A stretch of 23,220 nucleotides of DNA, taken from NCBI GenBank assembly GCA_030620925.1, contig JAUXIQ010000005.1, positions 1 to 23,220 of the forward strand, written 5' to 3'. Both the position numbers and the translations under genes were made by a program. Under the pieces are notes generated by a model. It ran no database searches, was not told the DNA's origin, and saw only the letters and a list, made by a program, of their open reading frames with translations. Positions 15,278 through 21,656 of this stretch are shown here, one piece after another. Within the stretch, counting starts at the first letter, position 1, and each line of letters starts with the position of its first letter. This DNA is from JAUXIQ01 sp030620925 [NCBI: Nitrospinota bacterium] (GTDB taxonomy: Bacteria; JAUXIQ01).

Positions 15278-15316
15278 TGCCACGGGGATTTTATGATTGT
15301 GAAATCCTCCCTCGGC
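15278..15316. other. Imperfect hairpin downstream of efp
   Basis: TGCC-GGGGATTT pairs with AAATCC-CC-GGCA around a 10-nt loop, immediately after the efp stop. There is no T-tract, so it may be an mRNA-stabilising or processing structure rather than a strong terminator. Confidence 0.4.
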
Positions 15317-15338
15317 ACAATAACAGGATAGAGTGTTG

Positions 15339-15416
15339 ATGAATTATTATCGTAGACCGGCTGGAGCCCCGATGTTCAGAAGCGGAGAGCCTGACCGGCC
15401 GGCGGTCTCCTTTTAA
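15339..15416 (+). CDS. Possible small ORF (25 aa) between efp and accB
   Basis: An ATG-initiated frame encodes MNYYRRPAGAPMFRSGEPDRPAVSF and ends 23 nt before the accB ATG. No good ribosome-binding site is visible, and codon conservation cannot be judged from one sequence. It could be a leader peptide or chance. Its end overlaps a GGAGA/TCTCC inverted repeat followed by TTTT (15384-15414). Confidence 0.25.
   Translation: MNYYRRPAGAPMFRSGEPDRPAVSF
15384..15414 (+). terminator. Possible terminator or attenuator upstream of accB
   Basis: GGAGA (15384-15388) pairs with TCTCC (15406-15410) around a GC-rich 17-nt interior, followed directly by TTTT. The stem is short and the T-run is only four, so it is at best a weak terminator or attenuator before accB. 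Confidence 0.25.
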
Positions 15417-15438
15417 CAATTAAGGTCATGGTGGGGTG

Positions 15439-15894
15439 ATGGATTTAGAGAAACTGAAAGAGCTCGTTGAATTCCTGGAAACAAAGGATTTCGTGGAAGT
15501 AGAGTATGAGAACGAGGGAGTGCGCCTCAGGCTGAGAAGGGCGGAAGCGGAGGCGCGCATAAATCCTGTGCCGACCGCTCAGCAAGACATGCCGGCACCC
15601 TCACCTTTTCAAAAAACTCAGCCGGAGCAGGGAGAGATTCTGGGAGAAGGGGACTACGTAACCGTGGAATCGCCCATAGTGGGAACGTTTTACAGGGCCT
15701 CGAGCCCGGAAGCCGACCCCTTCGTGGGGGATGGCGATACGGTGGAGAAAGGCCAGGTGCTGTGCATTATCGAAGCTATGAAGGTGATGAACGAGATAGA
15801 ATCTGAAGTGAAGGGTCGAGTCAAGTCTGTCCTGGTGGAGAATGGTCAACCGGTGGGCTATGGAGACCCTCTTTTCATTATAGAGCTTTCCTGA
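15439..15894 (+). CDS. accB: Biotin carboxyl carrier protein of acetyl-CoA carboxylase
   Basis: A 151-residue protein. Residues 1-38 form the conserved N-terminal part ('DLEKLKELVEFLETKDFVEVEYENEGVRLRLRR'). A Pro/Gln/Ala linker follows (about 39-70), then the biotinyl domain (about 73-151). The biotin site is Lys115 in EAMKVMNEI, and the thumb-like segment 'GTFYRASSPEADPFV' is typical of AccB. GTG at 15436 is possible, but the ATG at 15439 with an upstream GGTGGGG is better. AccC starts 3 nt after the stop, the standard accBC operon. The carboxyltransferase genes accA and accD are not in the window. Confidence 0.96.
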   Translation: MDLEKLKELVEFLETKDFVEVEYENEGVRLRLRRAEAEARINPVPTAQQDMPAPSPFQKTQPEQGEILGEGDYVTVESPIVGTFYRASSPEADPFVGDGDTVEKGQVLCIIEAMKVMNEIESEVKGRVKSVLVENGQPVGYGDPLFIIELS

Positions 15895-15897
15895 ACC

Positions 15898-17247
15898 ATG
15901 TCTGCAGCGAAACGTAATCGGGTATTCAACAAAATCCTGGTAGCCAACCGCGGCGAAATCGCCCTGCGTATAATACGCACCTGTAAAGAGATGGGCATCG
16001 GAACGGTGTCCATATACTCCCTGCCCGATAAAGAAGCGCTTCACGTGCGTTATGCGGACGAGGCGGTTTGCGTGGGCCCCGCGGAGAGTAACCTGAGCTA
16101 CATGAATGCCAGTAACATCATCAGCGCCGCTGAAATTACCGATTGTGAAGCCATTCACCCCGGTTACGGCTTTCTGGCCGAGAATGCTGATTTCGCTGAA
16201 ATGTGCGAATCGTGCAAGATAAAATTCATCGGCCCCCCGCCGGACATCATCAGATCCATGGGAGATAAGGCCAACGCCAGGAAGATGATGTCAGAGGCGG
16301 GGGTGAAGGTGCTGCCTGGAAGCCCGGGCGGCGTTGAGGACACCGATGAACTACTGGAGACGGCGGATGATATCGGTTTCCCCCTCATCATCAAGGCAAC
16401 CGCCGGTGGAGGCGGGCGGGGGATGAGGGTATGTCATAACGCGCACAGCCTTAAGAACAATCTGGCCACCGCCCAATCAGAGGCGCAGGCGGCTTTCGGC
16501 GACCCGAGGCTCTATCTGGAAAAATACGCCTCCAGGGCCAAGCATATTGAATTTCAGATCCTGGGTGACCTGCAGGGAAATATCATTCACCTGGGCGAGC
16601 GGGATTGCACCGTGCAGCGCCGCCATCAGAAGCTCATCGAAGAGTCCCCTTCGCCGGCACTTGATGATAAACTGAGGGCTGAGATGGGTCGTGCCGCGGT
16701 GAAGGCAGCCAAAACAGTGAGTTACGTGAGCGCGGGTACCATTGAGTTTCTGCTGGACTATAAGGGTGAGTTCCATTTTCTGGAGATGAACACCCGAATC
16801 CAGGTGGAACACTCGGTTACCGAGATGGTCCTGGACGTGGACCTGGTCAAGGAACAGATCAGGGTGGCCGCCGGTGAGGAGCTGTCCCTCGACCAGCGGC
16901 ACATGGGCGCCCGGGGGCACAGCATTGAATGCCGCGTTTGCGCGGAGGATCCGGTGGACTTCGTGCCCCAGCCCGGAAAAATATCAGCCCTTCATCTGCC
17001 GGGAGGCAACGGCGTGCGTGTGGACAGCTTGTTACATACCGACTGCTATGTACTCCCTTTTTACGATTCTCTTATCGCAAAGATTATAGTAAAAGGACGG
17101 GATAGACATGAAGCCATCCAGAAAATGATCCGGGCCCTGGAAGAGACGTATATCGAGGGGATAAAGACCAACATCCCTTATCTGATGGATGTGCTGGCGG
17201 ATAAAGAGTTCGTTGCGGGGAGCCACATCGTCCAGGGTACGGCATAG
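15898..17247 (+). CDS. accC: Biotin carboxylase subunit of acetyl-CoA carboxylase
   Basis: A 449-residue ATP-grasp enzyme that carboxylates biotin on AccB using ATP and bicarbonate. Conserved elements in order are FNKILVANRGEIALRIIRTCKEMGI (10-34), 'AIHPGYGFLAENADFAEMC' (85-103), the glycine loop TAGGGGRGMR (168-177), 'ERDCTVQRRHQKLIEESPSP' (234-253), and FLEMNTRIQVEHSVTEM (294-310), which carries the Mg/ATP-binding Glu and Asn. The C-terminal biotin-carboxylase domain includes 'HSIECRVCAEDP' and 'YDSLIAKIIVKG'. Length is normal. Confidence 0.97.
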   Translation: MSAAKRNRVFNKILVANRGEIALRIIRTCKEMGIGTVSIYSLPDKEALHVRYADEAVCVGPAESNLSYMNASNIISAAEITDCEAIHPGYGFLAENADFAEMCESCKIKFIGPPPDIIRSMGDKANARKMMSEAGVKVLPGSPGGVEDTDELLETADDIGFPLIIKATAGGGGRGMRVCHNAHSLKNNLATAQSEAQAAFGDPRLYLEKYASRAKHIEFQILGDLQGNIIHLGERDCTVQRRHQKLIEESPSPALDDKLRAEMGRAAVKAAKTVSYVSAGTIEFLLDYKGEFHFLEMNTRIQVEHSVTEMVLDVDLVKEQIRVAAGEELSLDQRHMGARGHSIECRVCAEDPVDFVPQPGKISALHLPGGNGVRVDSLLHTDCYVLPFYDSLIAKIIVKGRDRHEAIQKMIRALEETYIEGIKTNIPYLMDVLADKEFVAGSHIVQGTA

Positions 17248-17308
17248 CAGTTGTTATTCTTACCAATGAGGTTCAAAGAGAGTGATCAATGGGATATAAA
17301 CGGAGCGG

Positions 17309-19063
17309 ATGAAAAGGATGAGTGATCGCAAGTATCAAATTTTAATAGTAGTTCTGATAGCCGTCGCCTCTGTGGTGGCGGTAATCTGGTTTGCCGGAGT
17401 CGGTTTTTTCAATAAAAAAGTTTTCACCCAGGCCGAACGGAGGGATGTTAAAGAAGATGTGAGGATAAGCGGTTCAGCCTCCGCCATTCCGCTTATGAAG
17501 ATCGTCGCTCATGAGTATATGGAAAAAAATCCCAACGTGAAGATTAAGTTTCTCCTCGAAACCCATTCCAGAGGGGGATTATCCAGCGCCTACAAAGGGG
17601 AAGTCGATTTAGGGGTACTCTCGAGGACCATTACCTCCGAGGAGGAACAGTTTAAAATGAGGTTCCTCCATTTAGCCAACGACGTGCTGGTTTTCGCCAC
17701 CCATCACTCGGTTAATGTCGACAACCTCACGAGCCGGCAGATAAAGGATATTTACTCCGGCAAGATAACTAACTGGAAGGAAGTGGGTGGGTCTGACACG
17801 AATATCGTGGTTATCGACAGGCCCGAACATACTTCACCCAAAATAACCTTAAGGGGACTGCTGTTCGGGAAAGACCTGGTTATCTCTTCAGATGTTATGT
17901 CGCTGGAGCGCCCCTGGCAGATGAATGAATCCCTCAAGACCATATCCCACTCCATCGGCTACACTTCTCTTGCGGATATAATCCGCGAGAACCTGAATTT
18001 AAATATTTTGAAGATTGACGGGGTGAGCCCCAGTCTGGCCAACGTGGAGAACCAGAAGTACAAGTATTTCAGACCTTTCGGTTTTGTGCTGAGCCCATCC
18101 CCCAGCAAGCAGACCATGCGGTTGGTCAATTTTGTCTACAGCGAAGAGGGGAGCAAGATAATAGAGAACGCCGGGTATGCGCCGGTGATCATGACGCTGG
18201 TCATAGCGACCATTCCCGAGCGAAGCGTGTTAAGGCAGGAGGAGAGATACAGGCCGTTGATACACTATTTGTATCGCAGGCTGGGCAGCCAGGTGCGCAT
18301 CAGGCTGAAGCATCTACCCAGTTATGAGCAGGTGGTTGAGGAGTTTATGGCCGGGAAGGTGAACGCCGCATTCTTAGGCAGTTTAACCTATGCGCTGGCC
18401 CAGACCAAGGTCGGCGTGACCGCCATCGCCCGACCGGAGAAAAACGGTGTTTCCCAGTACAGGGGACTCATCTTTACGCGCAAAGACAGTGGTATAAAAA
18501 GCTGGAAAGACCTTAAAGGGCGGAGTTTGGCTATGATTGAGGCTACCACTGCCGGAGAGATATTTCCCAAACTCTACTTGAAAAAGTACGGGGTGGATAA
18601 CTTAGAGGCGTTCCTTGGAGATATAGTCTACGTAGGCAGCCATGATGATGCCATCTTAAAGGTCCTTAACGGGGAAGTGGATGCCGCTGCGGCCAAGGAT
18701 TTGATCTTTTACAAGTTGGCTCAGGAAATACCCCGGCTGAAAGAGGAAATTAGCATCCTGGCCACCGGTTTCCCCGCGCCTGAGAACGCTCTTACCATAC
18801 GTAAGGATATAGACATAAAGTGTTATAACTGTCACGCTCTGCGAACCGGTCAACAGTCGGAAGGGAAGATATTTCATAGAGGAAGGTGGGACGGGCTGGA
18901 AAACAGTCTGCGAAGAGCATTATTGGACCTCAACGATACGGAAGAAGGAAGGGCGGTCCTGGAACAGTTCGGCGCTGACCGATTTGTGAAGACCACCGAC
19001 GAGGACTATCGCGAACTCTATGAGAGTCTAAAAAAGTTGGGGATCGATTTAAACCGCAACTGA
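17309..19063 (+). CDS. PstS-like/PhnD-like fusion protein with CXXCH motif
   Basis: A 584-residue protein. Residues 9-34 form an N-terminal hydrophobic anchor with no lipobox. About 48-296 is PstS-like: 'VRISGSASAIPLMKIVAHEYMEKNP', 'GLSSAYKGEVDLGVLSR', 'IYSGKITNWKEVGGSDTNIVVIDRPE', 'SIGYTSLADI'. About 297-584 is PhnD-like: 'LVIATIPERSVLRQEERYRPLIHYLYRRLG', 'FMAGKVNAAFLGSLTYALA', 'YRGLIFTRKDSGIKSWKDLKGRSLAM', 'VDAAAAKDLIFYKL'. In the last domain, CYNCH (505-509) lies in a roughly 26-residue insertion, a CXXCH haem-c-type motif. The GSGT-type phosphate loop of PstS is altered to HTSPK. No transporter subunits are nearby, and the hybrid kinase follows. A sensory role is inference. Confidence 0.85.
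   Translation: MKRMSDRKYQILIVVLIAVASVVAVIWFAGVGFFNKKVFTQAERRDVKEDVRISGSASAIPLMKIVAHEYMEKNPNVKIKFLLETHSRGGLSSAYKGEVDLGVLSRTITSEEEQFKMRFLHLANDVLVFATHHSVNVDNLTSRQIKDIYSGKITNWKEVGGSDTNIVVIDRPEHTSPKITLRGLLFGKDLVISSDVMSLERPWQMNESLKTISHSIGYTSLADIIRENLNLNILKIDGVSPSLANVENQKYKYFRPFGFVLSPSPSKQTMRLVNFVYSEEGSKIIENAGYAPVIMTLVIATIPERSVLRQEERYRPLIHYLYRRLGSQVRIRLKHLPSYEQVVEEFMAGKVNAAFLGSLTYALAQTKVGVTAIARPEKNGVSQYRGLIFTRKDSGIKSWKDLKGRSLAMIEATTAGEIFPKLYLKKYGVDNLEAFLGDIVYVGSHDDAILKVLNGEVDAAAAKDLIFYKLAQEIPRLKEEISILATGFPAPENALTIRKDIDIKCYNCHALRTGQQSEGKIFHRGRWDGLENSLRRALLDLNDTEEGRAVLEQFGADRFVKTTDEDYRELYESLKKLGIDLNRN
18821..18835 (+). other. CXXCH codons in the PhnD-like domain
   Basis: TGT TAT AAC TGT CAC encodes Cys505-Tyr-Asn-Cys508-His509. 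It follows the family block ALTIRKD and precedes the family helix LENSLRRALLDLND, so it sits in an insertion. The motif fits covalent haem c attachment in an exported protein, or a two-Cys redox or metal site. Confidence 0.7.
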
Positions 19064-19094
19064 TCGAGAATTGACCTTTTCACAGGGTTGTGCA

Positions 19095-19116
19095 CCTGCC
19101 CGGGGTATCGGGCGGG
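19095..19116 (+). terminator. Hairpin between the binding protein and the kinase
   Basis: CCTGCCCG pairs with CGGGCGGG (one G-U pair) around a 6-nt loop, 32 nt after the stop of the binding-protein gene. It is followed by TTAT rather than a T-run. It could be a weak terminator that lowers kinase expression relative to the upstream gene. Confidence 0.4.
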
Positions 19117-19271
19117 TTATAGAGGCGTTCCAGTGAGGCGGGGCGAGGATTGCCTCTGCTCCGGATTATATCAAGGTTAAGGGGTCTGGGAAGGAATCCG
19201 CTCGCCGGAGTCTAATCATACCCATGATGGTGGAGCGGGGGTATTCACATTAAGTTCTGCGGTGAGAATCG

Positions 19272-21464
19272 ATGGCTGTCTTCAAATTACCTCCTTTGAG
19301 AAAAGGCATTCACGCCAGGATTTTAATCCCTGCGGTGATAATGACGGTCACCATAGGGGTGATAACAGTTCTGGTATCTTCCAAAATAATCACCGGCAGC
19401 ATTGAATCGCGCGCCAGTGAGTATATGGAAAACAACGACAACCTTTTTTCCCAGATACTGATGGAGCAGGAAGAGAAAGTGGCTTTCTATTCCCAGTTTA
19501 TGGCCGACATGGTTAAGCTCTCTCGCCAGATTTCGGGCACCCCCACCGGACGCTCCATGCTCATCTACCTTCTGGAATCGCTGGAGCGGGAGGGGATAAA
19601 AATAAATATTTACAGGAGCAAATTTAAGTTCGAGGATGCTCGGCAGATTTTGATTCAGAAAGGCTACCTGGGCATCAGAGCCACCGGCGTATTGGAGCTG
19701 AACAGGAAGAACACCCCTTACATGGCCATGGTGGGAGTTTCTCCCGTGGAGAGGAAGGAGGGCATAACAGAGGTGGTGCTTGCCACCCATGAGATCGATG
19801 AAGATTTTCTTAATAATATTAAGAATAAGACGGGAGCCGACCTTTACTTCTTTTACAGCGACGGCTCCGTATTGTCCACGCTGAAGGATTCTGCATGCGT
19901 GGAACGAATCAGAGAGGTGTTTGTTAACCGGCTGGGCGCTTCTGTTATAAAAGAGTTCTCTGATCGCACGATTACCCTGAACTGCGGAGGCAACCCCCAG
20001 AAGATAATATTTAAGCCTCACATTGTGAACTTGAATGCTAAAGGTGTCTATGCTCTTTCAGTACCTATGAGCGATCTCCTCATGGCCCGGAAGCAGCTGA
20101 CTCTGCAGGTGGTGCTCATGATGGTATTCATGCTTTCTTTGATCATAATCATTTACTCTCTTGTCGTACGAAGGATAGTTCATCCCATTCAAGACCTTTC
20201 GGAGGCCACCGAGAAGGTGGCCCGGGGTGATCTTACTCAGAGCATAGATATCCGCTCAGGGGATGAACTGGGCGAATTGGGTTATAACTTCAACCGGATG
20301 ATTATGCAGCTCTATGCCGCGCGCACTGCCATGGAAGCGCTTCACACCAGACAGATGGAGCGGGCGGAGCGCCTGGCCGTACTGGGTCAGATGGCCAGCG
20401 GTGTCGCCCATGAGTTTAATAACATACTGGCCATCGTGTTGGCCAACGCCCAACTCCTGCTCAGAAGCATGGGTAAAGACACTAAAGCGTTGAGGAGAAT
20501 TAACGCCATAGAGCAAGCCGCCAAGGATGGCGCCCAGACGGTTCAACGCATGCAAGAGTTCGCCCGGGTTCGCAAGGATGAGACTTTCATTTACGTGGAT
20601 TTGAATCAAGTGCTGAGTGATGTGGTGGAAGCCACCAGACCGCGCTGGAAAGTACAATCTGAACGCGAAGGACATCCTGTGGAAATGGACGTCAGGTTGG
20701 GGGATACGATGCCTGTATCGGGTAATCCTGCTGAGCTGCGGGAAGTTATAACCAACCTGATTTTCAACGCCCTGGATGCCATGCCCCGGGGGGGGAAGAT
20801 TATCATCGAGACCAAAATGGATAATAACGAGGCGGTGATGACCTTCGCCGATACGGGTATAGGTATGTCCCCGGAGGTACAACAAAGGGTCTTCGACCCC
20901 TTTTTCACCACCAAAGAGTTCAGCAGCTCCGGCCTGGGGTTGAGCGTATCTTATGGAATCATCTCTCGGCACGGAGGCGAAATACTGGTGGATAGCGTGG
21001 AAGGCCAGGGCACCGTGTTCACCCTGAGACTCCCGTTAAGCGAGAGAAAGGATGAGGAGGCTGCCACCGAGGTTGTCTCCGAGATTCATCACAGCGCAAA
21101 AGTTTTAATTATAGATGATGAGCAGGGAATACTCGATGCCCTATCGGACTCGCTGAGCGCCATGGGGCATGAAGTAAGCACGGCGGGAAGCGGAAAAGAA
21201 GGCCTGGAGAAGTTCGATAAAAAGAAGTACGATGTGGTGTTCACCGATCTGGGGATGCCGGATATGAATGGATGGGAAGTGGCCAGGGCTATAAAACAGA
21301 TAAGCCCCAAGACCCCGGTAGCTATGATTACCGGTTGGCACATGGAGCTTAAAGAAGATAAAATGAAGAGGGAAGGGGTGGACCTGGTTATCACCAAGCC
21401 CTTCGAAATGGATAGCTTGCAGCGGGTCATGGCCGAAGCCCTGTCGCTTAAGTCCAAGATGTGA
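19272..21464 (+). CDS. Hybrid sensor histidine kinase (HAMP-HisKA-HATPase-REC)
   Basis: A 730-residue membrane kinase. TM1 is about 17-40 and TM2 about 277-299, enclosing a roughly 235-residue extracytoplasmic sensor domain, probably Cache-like ('YMAMVGVSPVERKEGITEVVLATHEIDEDFLNNIKNKTGADLYFF'). A HAMP domain lies at about 300-350 ('HPIQDLSEATEKVARGDLTQSI'). HisKA has His380 in GVAHEFNN. The ATPase domain has the N box (NLIFNALDA, 495-503), G1 (DTGIGM, 527-532) and G2 (GLGLSVS, 554-560). The C-terminal receiver has Asp615/Asp616, phospho-acceptor Asp659 and Lys709. No output regulator follows. A GGTGAG ribosome-binding site precedes the ATG. It lies 208 nt after the PstS-PhnD gene and is the likely signalling partner. 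Confidence 0.95.
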   Translation: MAVFKLPPLRKGIHARILIPAVIMTVTIGVITVLVSSKIITGSIESRASEYMENNDNLFSQILMEQEEKVAFYSQFMADMVKLSRQISGTPTGRSMLIYLLESLEREGIKINIYRSKFKFEDARQILIQKGYLGIRATGVLELNRKNTPYMAMVGVSPVERKEGITEVVLATHEIDEDFLNNIKNKTGADLYFFYSDGSVLSTLKDSACVERIREVFVNRLGASVIKEFSDRTITLNCGGNPQKIIFKPHIVNLNAKGVYALSVPMSDLLMARKQLTLQVVLMMVFMLSLIIIIYSLVVRRIVHPIQDLSEATEKVARGDLTQSIDIRSGDELGELGYNFNRMIMQLYAARTAMEALHTRQMERAERLAVLGQMASGVAHEFNNILAIVLANAQLLLRSMGKDTKALRRINAIEQAAKDGAQTVQRMQEFARVRKDETFIYVDLNQVLSDVVEATRPRWKVQSEREGHPVEMDVRLGDTMPVSGNPAELREVITNLIFNALDAMPRGGKIIIETKMDNNEAVMTFADTGIGMSPEVQQRVFDPFFTTKEFSSSGLGLSVSYGIISRHGGEILVDSVEGQGTVFTLRLPLSERKDEEAATEVVSEIHHSAKVLIIDDEQGILDALSDSLSAMGHEVSTAGSGKEGLEKFDKKKYDVVFTDLGMPDMNGWEVARAIKQISPKTPVAMITGWHMELKEDKMKREGVDLVITKPFEMDSLQRVMAEALSLKSKM

Positions 21465-21489
21465 AGGATTTCGATAATCGTCTAAGCCG

Positions 21490-21564
21490 GGCGCTGAAGC
21501 GCCGTACTATGTAGAGGCCTGCCGGGGGGCTGCCCCCTGCGGGGCAGGGCGTACCCGCTTCAGC
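21490..21564. repeat. Compound palindrome, possible terminator or REP-like element
   Basis: Outer arms GCTGAAGCG..GTAC (21493-21507) and GTAC..CGCTTCAGC (21551-21564) are inverted copies. Inside lies a perfect 7-bp hairpin (CTGCCCC 21530-21536 / GGGGCAG 21541-21547, 4-nt loop). The left arm can alternatively fold on itself (GGCGCT/AGCGCC, 21490-21503). No T-run follows. It sits between the kinase and the ThDP enzyme gene and may terminate transcription or be a copy of a dispersed palindromic repeat. Confidence 0.6.
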
Positions 21565-21656
21565 AGGGAAAAAGCCTACCGCCGCGTATTCTGTTTAAAG
21601 AAAAGGAACGTTTAGGGGCCTTTGTTTGACCTTTCTCACCCGGGGAGCGGTAACTG

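Noticed and set aside
20256-20972. 238-codon minus-strand frame opposite the kinase
   Set aside because: Lies antisense to the HisKA/HATPase region, whose motifs are complete; no domain or ribosome-binding site.
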